Below are positions 41,003 through 50,605 of a stretch of DNA of 51,715 nt, piece after piece. The stretch covers positions 1-51,715 of the forward strand of contig CANQLR010000017.1 in the NCBI GenBank assembly GCA_947624745.1, written 5' to 3'. Every line of letters starts with the position of its first letter. Position 1 is the first letter of the stretch. Source of the DNA: an uncultured Clostridia bacterium. GTDB taxonomy: Bacteria > Bacillota > Clostridia > Oscillospirales > Ruminococcaceae. Under the pieces are notes generated by a model. It worked only from the letters and a program-made list of their open reading frames with translations. It did not search any database and was not told where the DNA came from. The position numbers and the translations under genes are program-made.

Positions 41003-41032
41003 AAACGGCCATGCTGAACGGCATGGCCGTTT
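41003..41032 (+). terminator. Stem-loop (attenuator) between binding protein and permease genes
   Basis: AAACGGCCATGC (41003-41014) pairs with GCATGGCCGTTT (41021-41032), a 12-bp perfect stem with weak T-rich tail. It probably sets the ratio of binding protein to transporter. Confidence 0.7.
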
Positions 41033-41071
41033 ATCTTAAACAGCAAAATCTACTATAAAGGAGCGCGAGAT

Positions 41072-42079
41072 ATGAAAGGCTATCGAAAATATTTCGGCAA
41101 GAAGATCCTGTGGTTCGTCATCACGCTTATCGTCGCCGTGGTGCTCAACTTCCTGCTGCCGAGGCTTATGCCGGTCGACCCCGTTGCGGCCATCACCGGT
41201 AAGCTTGCGGGCCAGGGCGCCACGGACGCTTCCGCCGTACAAAGGATATATGAGCATTATATGCAGGAGTTCGGACTTGACAAACCCACCTATGTCCAGT
41301 TCTGGCTGTTCGTCAAAAACGCCGTCAGGGGCAACTTCGGAATTTCATTCTCGCAGTATCCCCGCCCCGTCAGCGACATAATCGGCTCGGCCATCGTCTG
41401 GACGGTCGCTTTGCAGCTTCCCGCGATACTGGTCGGCTGGATACTCGGGAACCTCCTCGGCGCCCTCGCGGCGTACATAAAAAAGGGGTTCGATAAGGTG
41501 CTTCTGCCGGTATCCCTGTTTCTCTCAAACGTCCCCGCGTTCGGCATGGCAGTGGTCATGCTCGTCATATTCGGCGTAACGCTTAAGATAGCGCCGATTG
41601 CGGGAGGTTACGCTTACGACATGATACCCCACCTCAGCTGGGACTTCATAAAATCTGTCATAAGCCACTATCAGCTGCCGTTCTGGTCGATAGTTTTGGT
41701 ATCTATCGGCGGGCAGGCGGTCGGTATGCGCTCGATGTCTATATACGAGCTCAACGCCGACTATGTAAAATACGCAAGATTTTTGGGGATCAAGGACTCG
41801 AAGATCGTCGGCTACGTCTTCAGAAACGCCATGCTCCCGCAGGTGACCGGCCTCGCGCTCTCGATAGGAACGATGATAGGCGGCGCCCTCGTCGCGGAGA
41901 TAATCTTCAGCTACCCCGGCCTCGGCTCGACGATGTATTCCGCCGTAACCGCCGCCGACTATCCCCTTATTTCGGCGACAACGCTCATAATCACCATCAT
42001 GGTGCTTTTGGCGACCTTTATTCTTGACATCATCTACGGCTTCATCGACCCGCGCGTCAAGGCCGCTCAGTTCGAGTAA
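41072..42079 (+). CDS. ABC importer permease, DppB/OppB type
   Basis: A 335-residue inner-membrane permease with the N-terminal [20 protein letters not shown] helix, six transmembrane segments and an EAA-like loop ([34 protein letters not shown]) near the C-terminus that contacts the ATPases. It pairs with the DppC-like protein downstream. GGAG precedes the ATG. Together with the GH3 enzyme at the operon end, the system probably imports short glycans, as known for Opp-type transporters of several glycan-degrading bacteria. Confidence 0.92.
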   Translation: MKGYRKYFGKKILWFVITLIVAVVLNFLLPRLMPVDPVAAITGKLAGQGATDASAVQRIYEHYMQEFGLDKPTYVQFWLFVKNAVRGNFGISFSQYPRPVSDIIGSAIVWTVALQLPAILVGWILGNLLGALAAYIKKGFDKVLLPVSLFLSNVPAFGMAVVMLVIFGVTLKIAPIAGGYAYDMIPHLSWDFIKSVISHYQLPFWSIVLVSIGGQAVGMRSMSIYELNADYVKYARFLGIKDSKIVGYVFRNAMLPQVTGLALSIGTMIGGALVAEIIFSYPGLGSTMYSAVTAADYPLISATTLIITIMVLLATFILDIIYGFIDPRVKAAQFE

Positions 42080-42091
42080 GGAGGGAATGAA

Positions 42092-43339
42092 ATGAAAAAC
42101 ACAATAAGACAGGTTTTCCATTCCCCCAAGTTTGTGGCAGGGTTTGCGATATTTGTAGCGATACTTCTCGTCATGTTCATCTACCCGCTCATAAACCCGG
42201 GGAACCCCTTGGAGCAGATCGGCGTGGGCACGTTTGCCAAGCCGGGAACATATATATCCCTCTATGACGCCGCGAAGACGAATACCCAGACCCTTCGGCT
42301 TCCCGAAGCCGCCGACAACCGCATCGCCGCGCGGCTCTCGATGGACGACCGGGTCGAAATGATAAACTGGTTCGGAACGATGAACATAAGCGTCGAGGGG
42401 CTCGACATCAACGACACCGACGCGCTGATCGAGCTTTGGAACCAAAATTACGACCCCTCCGCCCGCCCCGAGGGAATGACCTCGGCTAAGATAAACTATT
42501 ATAAGAGGTTAAATAACTCCATAGCCGAGCTTTCGGCCTCGGACACCATCTCCATCGCCGATTACGACGAGGAGGGGAATCTCGCCGTCACCAAGACCAT
42601 ATCCGACACCGACTATGTGAACACAAAAGACGTAGCCAACGTAAAAACGCTCCCGCTCGGCACAGATAACTTCGGCCGCGACGTTCTGAAGGAGCTTGTA
42701 AGCGCGACCGGGACGTCTATAAGGATAGGTCTCATCGCGGGCATAGTCGCAACGCTCATCGGCCTTACCTTCGGGCTTTTGGCGGGCTATCTCGGCGGAG
42801 TTGTGGACGACATAATCATGTTCGTCACGAATATATTCACCGTTATACCGAGCTTCGTTTTACTTATCCTCATTACCTATTCGCTGGGGCAGGAGCAGCG
42901 CGGCGCCGCCATCGTCGCGATAGTCATCGGCCTTACGAGCTGGACATGGACGGCGAGGTCGGTGCGCTCGCAGGTAATATCCTTAAGAAACCGCGACCAC
43001 GTCAACCTCTCGAAGCTCTCGGGACACAGCCTTATTCGGATAGTCGTCATGGACATCCTCCCGTATATCGCCTCTTACGTTGTTATGGCGTTTATTTTAC
43101 AGGTCTCGTCGGGCATTCTGGCCGAGGCGCAGCTGTCGCTTCTGGGGCTCGGTCCCAAGACCACGCAGGTGCCGACTTTAGGACTTATGATGAACTGGGC
43201 GATGCTCTATTCGGCGCACACCAACGGCTCGTGGTGGGCATACTTCCCGGTCATTTTGGTCATCACCCTGATCTCGTTCTCGCTGAACCTCATGAATACC
43301 GGGCTGGATCAGGTGTTCAACCCGACGTTAAGAGACTAA
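42092..43339 (+). CDS. ABC importer permease, DppC/OppC type, with large insertion
   Basis: A 415-residue permease; typical members have about 300. After the first transmembrane helix (about 15-34) comes an extracytoplasmic insertion of about 120 residues before the family motif [15 protein letters not shown] (188-202). From there the normal five helices and the EAA loop ([16 protein letters not shown] region) follow. AAGGAGG lies upstream and it starts 12 bp after dppB. The insert has no family I recognise and could touch the binding protein or substrate. Confidence 0.9.
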   Translation: MKNTIRQVFHSPKFVAGFAIFVAILLVMFIYPLINPGNPLEQIGVGTFAKPGTYISLYDAAKTNTQTLRLPEAADNRIAARLSMDDRVEMINWFGTMNISVEGLDINDTDALIELWNQNYDPSARPEGMTSAKINYYKRLNNSIAELSASDTISIADYDEEGNLAVTKTISDTDYVNTKDVANVKTLPLGTDNFGRDVLKELVSATGTSIRIGLIAGIVATLIGLTFGLLAGYLGGVVDDIIMFVTNIFTVIPSFVLLILITYSLGQEQRGAAIVAIVIGLTSWTWTARSVRSQVISLRNRDHVNLSKLSGHSLIRIVVMDILPYIASYVVMAFILQVSSGILAEAQLSLLGLGPKTTQVPTLGLMMNWAMLYSAHTNGSWWAYFPVILVITLISFSLNLMNTGLDQVFNPTLRD

Positions 43340-43351
43340 GGAGGCAGTGCT

Positions 43352-44359
43352 ATGGGAAAAGTTATGCTTGAGGTAAGAAACCTCAAAACAAAATATGTGA
43401 CCCGCTTCCACGAGGACGTTTACGCCGTCGACGGCGTGAGCTTCACCATCGAGGAGGGGAAGAGCCTCGGCATCGCCGGGGAGTCGGGCTGCGGAAAATC
43501 GACCCTTGCGCTCTCGATGATGGGATACTACTTCCCGCCGCTGCACTATATGAGCGGGGACATCATCATCGACGGCAGGAACATCTCGGGCCTCGACCCC
43601 GACGTCGTGAGAAAGTCGATCCTCGGCTCGGAGATAGCCTATATCCCGCAGGCGGCGATGAACGCCCTGAACCCGACCCAGAAGATAATCAAGTTCATCA
43701 CCGACGTTTTGAGGGCGCACGACCCGAAAAAGGACAAAAAGGAGATCCGCGACATGGCGGAGGCGAGGTTTGCCGAGCTCGGCCTGCCGAAGGAGACCCT
43801 TGAAAAGCACGCGGTCGAGCTTTCGGGAGGCATGAAGCAAAGGACGGTCATCGCCGTGTCGACGATACTTAACCCGAAGGTCCTCATCGCCGACGAGCCC
43901 TCCTCCGCGCTCGACGTCACCAGCCAGAAAATGGTAATCAAGATGATGCGCGAGCTTATGGAAAAGGGCTATATCAAGTCGATGCTCTTTATCACCCACG
44001 AGCTGCCGCTTCTTTACAACGTAACCGACGACATCATGGTCATGTACGCCGGGCAGATAGTCGAAAAGGGCACCGCGAAGGAAATGGTCTTCGACCCCGT
44101 TCACCCATACTCCCACGGGCTAATGGGCTCGATACTCGTGCCCGAGGAGGGAACGAGGGGCCAGAAGCTCGGGGCGATACCCGGGGCTCCCCCGAACCTT
44201 AAAAAGCCGCCGGACGGCTGCCGCTTCGCCGAAAGGTGCAAATATGCCTGCCCCGAGTGCCGGTATGCCTCGATCCCCGAAAAGCCCTTCGGCGAGGGAA
44301 GGATGTATCGCTGCCTCAAGGGCGTAGACGAGCTGAAGGAGGTGTATTCCGGTGAGTGA
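43352..44359 (+). CDS. ABC importer ATPase, DppD/OppD type
   Basis: A 335-residue ATPase. Walker A is GESGCGKST (about 43-51), Q-loop [10 protein letters not shown], signature LSGGMKQR, and Walker [13 protein letters not shown] with an H-loop TH. The C-terminal oligopeptide-transporter domain has the CRFAERC...C...C four-Cys pattern (about 290-310) that can hold an iron-sulfur cluster. AAGGAGG precedes the start, 12 bp after the permease. It overlaps the next ATPase gene by eight bases. Confidence 0.94.
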   Translation: MGKVMLEVRNLKTKYVTRFHEDVYAVDGVSFTIEEGKSLGIAGESGCGKSTLALSMMGYYFPPLHYMSGDIIIDGRNISGLDPDVVRKSILGSEIAYIPQAAMNALNPTQKIIKFITDVLRAHDPKKDKKEIRDMAEARFAELGLPKETLEKHAVELSGGMKQRTVIAVSTILNPKVLIADEPSSALDVTSQKMVIKMMRELMEKGYIKSMLFITHELPLLYNVTDDIMVMYAGQIVEKGTAKEMVFDPVHPYSHGLMGSILVPEEGTRGQKLGAIPGAPPNLKKPPDGCRFAERCKYACPECRYASIPEKPFGEGRMYRCLKGVDELKEVYSGE

Positions 44360-45215
44360 GATGGAAAAGGCGCGCCGCAGCGTTGATTTTGCGGATAAGC
44401 CGCTCTGCCTTTCGGGCAGGGGCGTTACAAAGGTCTTCGGAATAGGCGACAAAAAGACCGTAGCCGTGGATCATGTCGATTTTGACTTTCATGAGGGGGA
44501 GTTCGTCTCAATAGTCGGCGAGTCCGGCTCGGGAAAGACCACCCTGTCGAAGATGCTTTTAGGGCTTCTCGGTCAGAGCGAGGGGCAGATACTGTTTCAG
44601 GGAAAGCCCCGCGACATTTCGAGCGGGAGAAAGAAAAAGGAATACTGGAAGGGGATCCAAGCCATTTTCCAGGACCCGTTCTCGTCCTTCAACACCTTCC
44701 AGAAGGTCGACGCGGTGCTTTTGGACTGCATCAATATGCGCGGCGGAAAGGGACTTTCCAAGCAGGATAAGTACGACATGATGACCGAGGCCTGCAACTT
44801 CGTGAACCTTAAGTTTGCCGAGCTTACGAACAAGTACCCGTTCGAGCTTTCGGGCGGACAGATGCAGAGGCTGATGATCGCGAGGATATTCCTTCTGAAG
44901 CCCAAGATCCTGCTTGCCGACGAGCCGACTTCCATGGTCGACGCGTGTTCGAGGGCGACGATCCTCGATATGCTCCTCAACTTGAGAGACGAGACGGGTA
45001 TGACCGTTATCTTCATCACCCACGACATCGGGCTTGCCTATTATATTTCCGACACCGTTTATATAATGGAGCACGGGAAGTTCGTCGAATACGGAAAGGC
45101 CGACGAGGTCATTCTGCAGCCGAAGGCGCCCTATACCAAGCGGCTCATTTCGGACGTGCCGAAGATACATGAGGAGTGGGACCTTTCCACCGTAGACCTT
45201 TTGAAGACCGAATAA
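44352..45215 (+). CDS. ABC importer ATPase, DppF/OppF type
   Basis: A 287-residue ATPase with Walker [10 protein letters not shown], signature LSGGQMQR and Walker [13 protein letters not shown]. It lacks the longer C-terminal Cys region of its partner. Start is either GTG at 44352 (GGAGG about nine bases upstream) or ATG at 44361; the GTG is better placed. It overlaps the upstream ATPase gene by eight bases. Confidence 0.93.
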   Translation: MSEMEKARRSVDFADKPLCLSGRGVTKVFGIGDKKTVAVDHVDFDFHEGEFVSIVGESGSGKTTLSKMLLGLLGQSEGQILFQGKPRDISSGRKKKEYWKGIQAIFQDPFSSFNTFQKVDAVLLDCINMRGGKGLSKQDKYDMMTEACNFVNLKFAELTNKYPFELSGGQMQRLMIARIFLLKPKILLADEPTSMVDACSRATILDMLLNLRDETGMTVIFITHDIGLAYYISDTVYIMEHGKFVEYGKADEVILQPKAPYTKRLISDVPKIHEEWDLSTVDLLKTE

Positions 45216-45226
45216 GGAGAAAAGCT

Positions 45227-47503
45227 ATGCAAAAAAGCGAAATAAAGGCGCTTATCGCCAAAATGACCCTTGAGGAAAAGGCGGGGCTGTGCTCGGGAGG
45301 AGACTTCTGGCACACAAAAGCGGTCGAGCGCCTCGGGATACCCGCGGTGATGGTATCGGACGGGCCTCATGGCCTAAGAAAGCAGGACCTTAAGGCGGAC
45401 CACCTCGGCGTGAACGACAGCATTAAGGCGGTCTGTATGCCCGCGGCCTGCGCTACGGCGGCTTCGTTTGACCGCGATTTGATCGGTAAAATGGGGCGCA
45501 GTATCGGTTCGAGCTGTCAGCACGAGCAGCTCAGCGTGGTGCTCGGGCCCGCCGTAAACATCAAGCGCTCGCCCCTTTGCGGCAGAAACTTCGAGTATCT
45601 CTCGGAGGACCCGTATCTTGCGGGGGAGATGGCCGCGGCGTACATAAACGGCGTGCAGTCGCAGGGGGTCGGCACCTCTATCAAGCACTTCGCCGCAAAC
45701 AGTCAGGAGCACCGCAGGATGAGCTCGTCGTCGAACGCCGACGAGAGAACTCTCCGCGAGATATACTTCCCCGCGTTCGAGACGGCGGTGAAAAAGGCGC
45801 AGCCGTGGACGGTAATGTGCTCGTATAACCGCATCAACGGCACCTACGCGAGCGAGAACAAGTGGCTTCTGACCGACGTTTTGCGCGGCGAGTGGGGGTT
45901 TGAGGGATTTGTAGTCAGCGACTGGGGAGCCGTTTCGGACCGAGTCAAGGGCGTTGAGGCGGGGCTTGACCTCGAAATGCCCTCGTCGGGAGGATATAAC
46001 GACAAAAGGATAGTCGAGGCTGTCCGCTCGGGCAGGCTCGATGAGAAATACGTCGACCTTGCGGTCGAGAGAATACTTAACATAGTTTACCGCTATGTCG
46101 AAAACGCCAAGCCCGAGACCCCTTGGGACAAGGAGGCGGATCACCTTCTTTCGGCGAAGATCGCCGAGGAGTGCATGGTGCTTCTTAAAAATAATGGCGC
46201 GCTCCCGATAAAATCGGGCGAAAAGGCCGCGTTTATCGGCGAATTTGCCGAGAGGCCGAGGTTCCAGGGCGGCGGGTCGAGCCATATAAACAGCTTTAAG
46301 GTGACCTCCGCAGTCGACGCCGCGAAGGCCGAGGGGCGCGACTTCACCTATGTAAAGGGCTACGACGTGAGCTCCGATACCGCAACTGATGAGATGATAG
46401 CCGAGGCGGTGAAGGCCGCGAAGGAGGCCGACGTCGCGGTCGTGTTCGCGGGGCTCCCCGATTCGTACGAGTCGGAGGGGTACGACAGGAGCCATATGCG
46501 CCTGCCGGAGTGCCAGAACAGGCTCATCGAGGCGGTCGCGGAGGCGAACCCGAACACCGTGGTGGTGCTTCACAACGGCTCGCCGGTGGAAATGCCGTGG
46601 ATAGATAAGGTCAACGCGGTGCTGGAGGCTTACCTCGGCGGGCAGGCCGTGGGCATCGCGGAGGTAGATTTGCTGTTCGGCAAGGCCAACCCCTGCGGGC
46701 ACCTTGCGGAAAGCTTCCCGATAAAGCTCTCGGATAACCCGTCGTACCTCTACTACGGCGGCGAGGGCAACGAGGCCGACTACCGCGAGGGAGTTTTCGT
46801 CGGGTACCGCTATTACGACAAGAAGGAGATGGCGGTGCTGTTCCCGTTCGGGCACGGGCTTAGCTATACGAGGTTTGAATATTCGGATCTTGAAATATCG
46901 AAGCCGGAGATCGCGGACAACGAGGAGCTGCGGGTGCGCTTAAAGGTTAAAAACGTCGGCGAGATGGCCGGAAAGACCGCCGTGCAGCTTTACGTCGGCG
47001 ACAAAAAGAGCACGGTGATGCGGCCGGTCCGCGAGCTCAAGGGGTTCGAGAAAATTCACCTTGAACCGGGCGAGGAAAAAACGGTAGAATTTGTCCTTGA
47101 CAAACGCGCCTTCGCGTATTATAATGTCGGTATCCACGACTGGCACGTCGAGACGGGCGAGTTTACTATAGAAATAGGCGAGTCCTCGCGGGATATAAGG
47201 CTGAGCGGGACCGTTAAGGTCAATTCGACCGTGAAGATAAAGCCGCGCTATACCGCAGATTCGATATTCATGGACATTATGTCGGATCCCGACGCGGTCA
47301 GAAAGATCGAGCCGTTCATCAAAAAGATGAGGGGAGATCAGTCAGCCGCTTCCGAGACTTCGGAGGCCGCCGCGGAAGCCGTCACCGACGATATGGGGAA
47401 CGCGATGTTCAACTATATGCCGCTGCGCGGGCTCGTGATGTTCAGCGGGGGAGGCGTTCCGGGAGACCTTATCGACAAGGTCGTGGAGACGCTCAATTCC
47501 TGA
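45227..47503 (+). CDS. GH3 beta-glucosidase-type glycoside hydrolase
   Basis: A 758-residue GH3 enzyme. The N-terminal TIM-barrel domain has KHFAANSQE and the nucleophile Asp232 in VVSDWGAV; the second alpha/beta domain follows (about 310-540) and a fibronectin-III-like domain (about 585-655) with GKTAVQLYVGD. The C-terminus adds about 90 residues beyond a typical GH3 end, ending FSGGGVPGDLIDKVVETL. The start at 45227 has AAGGAG upstream, 11 bp after the ABC ATPase gene. No signal peptide, so it probably splits imported beta-glucosides or xylosides in the cytosol. Confidence 0.93.
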   Translation: MQKSEIKALIAKMTLEEKAGLCSGGDFWHTKAVERLGIPAVMVSDGPHGLRKQDLKADHLGVNDSIKAVCMPAACATAASFDRDLIGKMGRSIGSSCQHEQLSVVLGPAVNIKRSPLCGRNFEYLSEDPYLAGEMAAAYINGVQSQGVGTSIKHFAANSQEHRRMSSSSNADERTLREIYFPAFETAVKKAQPWTVMCSYNRINGTYASENKWLLTDVLRGEWGFEGFVVSDWGAVSDRVKGVEAGLDLEMPSSGGYNDKRIVEAVRSGRLDEKYVDLAVERILNIVYRYVENAKPETPWDKEADHLLSAKIAEECMVLLKNNGALPIKSGEKAAFIGEFAERPRFQGGGSSHINSFKVTSAVDAAKAEGRDFTYVKGYDVSSDTATDEMIAEAVKAAKEADVAVVFAGLPDSYESEGYDRSHMRLPECQNRLIEAVAEANPNTVVVLHNGSPVEMPWIDKVNAVLEAYLGGQAVGIAEVDLLFGKANPCGHLAESFPIKLSDNPSYLYYGGEGNEADYREGVFVGYRYYDKKEMAVLFPFGHGLSYTRFEYSDLEISKPEIADNEELRVRLKVKNVGEMAGKTAVQLYVGDKKSTVMRPVRELKGFEKIHLEPGEEKTVEFVLDKRAFAYYNVGIHDWHVETGEFTIEIGESSRDIRLSGTVKVNSTVKIKPRYTADSIFMDIMSDPDAVRKIEPFIKKMRGDQSAASETSEAAAEAVTDDMGNAMFNYMPLRGLVMFSGGGVPGDLIDKVVETLNS

Positions 47504-47564
47504 AAAAAAGAAAAATAATTTTTGGCAGGAGGCTTTCGGGTCTCCTGCTTATTCGGAGGACAAA

Positions 47565-48920
47565 ATGCAGACCCGACAAAACCGAAGCGACTTTACAAAA
47601 AAGCTCACCGTACTTATCCTTCCCATAGCGTTTCAGATGTTCATGCAGGCGCTGGTGTCGGCGTCCGACGCGTTTATGCTCGGGGCGCTGACGCAGGACG
47701 CGCTTTCCGCCGTGTCGCTTGCTTCGCAGGTGCCGTTTGTCCTGAACATGCTTCTGATGGCGATGACGACCGGGCTGTCGCTTTTTGCGGCGCAGTATTG
47801 GGGCAAGGGCGACGTCGACTCGGTCGAGAGATACTTCGGCTATGCCATGCGGGTGTCATTCGGGGTGGGGCTTTTGTTCGCGGCGGCGGCGTTTCTGACC
47901 CCGAATTTAGTCATGCGGATCTTTACCGACGAGGAGACGCTCATAAAAATGGGCGCGGTGTATCTTCGGGTGGTCGCGGTTTCGTTTCTTCTGACCTCGG
48001 TTTCGCAGACATACCTCTGCGCCCTGAAAAACAGCGGCCGAGCGGGGATCTCGAGCATAATCGGCTCGTCGGCCGTCGTCATAAACATAGTTCTGAACGC
48101 GGTGTTCATCTTCGGCCTTTTTAATTTCCCGAAGCTTGAAATAGCGGGCGCCGCCCTCGCGACGGATATCGCCAGAATAATTGAACTTTTGTGGTGCGTT
48201 TTCGAGACTGCCAAAAAGGACAGGGTGAAGCTTCGGGCGAAGAACCTGTTCGGCAGGGTGGGGGAGCTGCGCAGAAAATTCTGGAAATATACCGCGCCGT
48301 CGCTCGGCAATCAGATAGTCTGGGCGATAGGGTTTTCGATGTACTCGGTCATCATGGGGCACCTCGGAAACGACGCGGTCGCGGCAAATTCGGTCGCGAA
48401 TATCGTCAAGAACCTGCTGTCATGCGTGGTGTTCGGCCTCGGCAGCGCGGGAGGGATAATGGTCGGGAACGAGCTCGGCGCGGGGCGGCTCGACATCGCC
48501 AAGGAATACGGCGCGAGGCTCATTAAGCTTGCGGTCATCTGCGGCGCGGTCTCGGGGCTTCTGATGCCGCTCACCGAACCTATTATCCTCGCCGTGAACG
48601 ATTTGAGCGACACGGCCGCGGGGTATCTGCACGCGATGCTCTGGATGTGCACCTACAACATGGTCGGGCAGGCCATCAACGTCATGACCATAAACGGCGT
48701 GTTTTCGGCCGGCGGGGACACGAAGTTCGGGTTCATCTGCGACACTGTGACGATGTGGGTCTACTCGATCCCGTTCGGGCTTCTGGCGGCGTTTGTCCTT
48801 AGGCTCCCCGTCGAGGCGGTGTTTTTCGTCATCACCCTCGACGAGATCGTCAAGCTCCCGGCGGTGTATAGGAATTATAAGAAGTATAGGTGGCTGAAGG
48901 ACCTGACGACGGGGGAGTAG
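47565..48920 (+). CDS. MATE family efflux transporter
   Basis: A 451-residue polytopic membrane protein with about twelve helices in two similar halves. The LPIAFQMFMQALVSASDAFMLG start and GLGSAGGIMVGNELGAG region (about 290-306) are typical of MATE exporters, which move drugs or metabolites out with Na+ or H+. CGGAGG lies upstream. It follows the GH3 gene by 61 bp, probably read through the same transcript. Substrate not predictable. Confidence 0.92.
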   Translation: MQTRQNRSDFTKKLTVLILPIAFQMFMQALVSASDAFMLGALTQDALSAVSLASQVPFVLNMLLMAMTTGLSLFAAQYWGKGDVDSVERYFGYAMRVSFGVGLLFAAAAFLTPNLVMRIFTDEETLIKMGAVYLRVVAVSFLLTSVSQTYLCALKNSGRAGISSIIGSSAVVINIVLNAVFIFGLFNFPKLEIAGAALATDIARIIELLWCVFETAKKDRVKLRAKNLFGRVGELRRKFWKYTAPSLGNQIVWAIGFSMYSVIMGHLGNDAVAANSVANIVKNLLSCVVFGLGSAGGIMVGNELGAGRLDIAKEYGARLIKLAVICGAVSGLLMPLTEPIILAVNDLSDTAAGYLHAMLWMCTYNMVGQAINVMTINGVFSAGGDTKFGFICDTVTMWVYSIPFGLLAAFVLRLPVEAVFFVITLDEIVKLPAVYRNYKKYRWLKDLTTGE

Positions 48921-48950
48921 GGAAGAGGGCGGGGGACAGAAGTCAGAGAA

Positions 48951-49267
48951 CAGATTATCAAGGTTGCGCCTGCGGCGCGGTCAGAGGGCAGAAGTAAGAG
49001 GACAGAGGGCAGATTTTTAAGGGGGCGACGGGGCGGCATTTTTTGCTGCGAAGGGGGAAAAGAGGGGATGCTGAAGGGTTGACTGCGGCAGATTAAAGGG
49101 CAGGGGGGACTATCAGACAACAGTTTTTTTAAGGTTGCGCCTGCGGCGCGGTTTTAAGGCTGGCGGCAAGGACGCGGGCGGAGGGAAGATTTTTAAGGTG
49201 GGGCCTACGGCCCGATCAGAAAGCAGAGAACAGATTTTTAAGGTGTCGCCGGGGGCGGCGTTTTTTC
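48951..49267 (+). repeat. Five copies of a 35-bp AAGGT-hairpin motif
   Basis: Copies at 48951-48985, 49010-49043, 49121-49155, 49186-49220 and 49231-49267. Each has CAGA-type start, T-run, TAAGG, then a small G+C-rich hairpin (for example GCGCC-TGC-GGCGC or GGGCC-TAC-GGCCC) and usually a T-run or TCAGA. The hairpin bases vary while pairing is kept. Spacing is uneven (about 45-110 bp), so it is not a CRISPR array. Confidence 0.75.
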
Positions 49268-49766
49268 ATCGCGATGAAATGTCCTCCCATATATACCGAA
49301 AAAACGGGGAAAAGTTGCATACAAACGTGCAACATTTTGAAAAATTTTTTAAAAAAGCCCCTCGGAGTCCAAATGTACGGACTGTTAAGGGGGTTAAGGG
49401 ACAAAAATTCGGGGCGGATTTTGTGCAGAGTGACGAAAGGGAGTAAGCCGAAAAGGTTTCGCCGGCCTTTCCTCAAAAGGCCGCAGGATTCAAATGCAAG
49501 CTGGTTTTGTTACTGCTCGACTGCCCTCGGCAAAAAGTACCGCCTCGGTTGTCTTGCAGACAAAACCCCGCGTGCATCGGGCAGAGCCCTTTGGTCGCGA
49601 CCGCAGTCGCGAAACTCCCTTACGCGCCAGCGAGCGCAGGACGGGGAGAAAAAATCTGTCCGTCCCCGGGCGAAGCCGCCGCTTCCGGCGGGTTCGCTGC
49701 GCAACGGGCACTAAGGTACGATTCAGCAGTCGACAAGGCGTTGCGTTCTCGTAAGGGGTCTCCCCG

Positions 49767-49876
49767 TTTGCCGAGCGACGAGCGAGGTAAAGAGAAGGTC
49801 GGGCAACATCAAGGTCAAACGGTTGGGCTCAAGGTAGGGGTTACAATCCCGATTTGCCGAGCGATGAGCGAGGCAA
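49767..49876 (+). repeat. Direct repeat pair TTTGCCGAGCGA-n-GAGCGAGG
   Basis: Units at 49767-49790 and 49853-49876 differ at two positions. Each can fold on itself (TTTGCC with GGTAA or GGCAA). Confidence 0.65.
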
Positions 49877-50043
49877 GCGCTGCACTAAGGTGGAGCTATA
49901 ATAGCTTGGGGTGGGAGCTGCGCTATGGGTGGGGGCGAAGCCCTTTGCGCGTTTTCAACGCGCTACTCGCCGCGAGATAAATTTTATACTTTGCAAAATG
50001 TAGAATTTAGTGCCTTTTAAAAGGTTATCACAAAACTTGACGC

Positions 50044-50098
50044 GCGGCGGACAACATTCGCTTCGCAAATGTGGGGGCTTCGCCCTGGTCACCGCCGC
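50044..50098. repeat. Two-hairpin palindrome with outer stem
   Basis: GCGGCGG (50044-50050) pairs with CCGCCGC (50092-50098) around ACATTcGC-TTC-GCaAATGT and GGGC-TTC-GCCC. Resembles the cloverleaf family with one arm fewer. Confidence 0.6.
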
Positions 50099-50190
50099 TA
50101 CACCCTTTTTGTAGCGTGCTCCCGCTTTCCTGCCCCTACCTATTCTCGCCCGGCCTTCCTGCCTCCCCGCAGCAAAACGCAGTCCCCATG

Positions 50191-50281
50191 TGGCGAAGCC
50201 CGAGGCGGCAGCGGAGCTGCCGCCGTGTCCGACCCGCTTGCGGGTCGGACGTGAGCCGAAGGCTCACACGGGGCTTCGCCA
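50191..50281. repeat. Cloverleaf palindrome, copy 3
   Basis: Outer stem TGGCGAAGCCC (50191-50201) pairs with 50271-50281 (11 bp). Hairpins: 50204-50212/50216-50224 (9 bp, loop GGA), 50227-50237/50240-50250 (11 bp, loop TT), 50251-50257/50261-50267 (7 bp, loop GAA). All perfect. Confidence 0.92.
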
Positions 50282-50322
50282 TGCGGGGGCTGCACTTTGG
50301 TGCGGGAGGCGCGTGGGTGCGG

Positions 50323-50416
50323 GGGCGAAGCCCCGGGTGCGCGCGGAGCGCGCACCCGCCCGCCGTGCTCCGCACGGCGGGTAAGCGGCAGCGAAGCTGC
50401 CGCAGGGGCTTCGCCC
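50323..50416. repeat. Cloverleaf palindrome, copy 4 (opposite orientation)
   Basis: Outer stem GGGCGAAGCCCC (50323-50334) pairs with 50405-50416 (12 bp). Hairpins: 50335-50344/50348-50357 (10 bp, loop GGA), 50359-50368/50372-50381 (10 bp, loop TCC), 50385-50392/50396-50403 (8 bp, loop GAA). It reads as roughly the reverse complement of copy 2 in arm order and sequence. Confidence 0.92.
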
Positions 50417-50605
50417 ACAGGCAAGGTGCGACCCCACCCCCACCACACCCCCAACGAGCCTTATTCGGTCAATTGCCCTAAGCTCGTTGTTGATTTCCCG
50501 CCATAAATCGGGCCATATATCCCGCAAAGTCTTATTCGCGCATACACGCAGTGGCGCAAAAGCAGGGCTTTGCCTCTCCTTTTTTTACCTTACCCCCTTT
50601 TTACC

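Larger units (their letters stand above)
48921..50605. other. 1.7-kb non-coding island packed with hairpins and repeats
   Basis: No supported gene. 48951-49267 holds five copies of a motif of about 35 bp. 49268-50000 has many short hairpins (for example TCGCGAC-CGCA-GTCGCGA near 49594-49613, GCGAA-stem hairpins near 49671-49701) and a direct repeat (49767-49790 and 49853-49876). 50044-50098 forms a two-hairpin, outer-stem structure. 50191-50416 carries two cloverleaf copies in opposite orientation. Small open frames here have no ribosome binding site and lie on repeats. Confidence 0.75.

Noticed and set aside
45374-46855. 493-codon minus-strand open frame opposite the GH3 gene
   Set aside because: Antisense shadow; GH3 catalytic motifs lie on the plus strand.
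48951-49267. CRISPR array
   Set aside because: Repeat units are spaced unevenly, include hairpins with changing bases, and no cas gene is near.
49274-49714. 146-codon open frame in the non-coding island
   Set aside because: No ribosome binding site, Arg/Ser/Lys-rich low-quality translation, and it runs across hairpins and repeats.
50191-50416. tRNA or tRNA-like gene for the cloverleaf palindromes
   Set aside because: Loops are only 2-3 nt, with no anticodon or T-loop bases, so these are not tRNAs.
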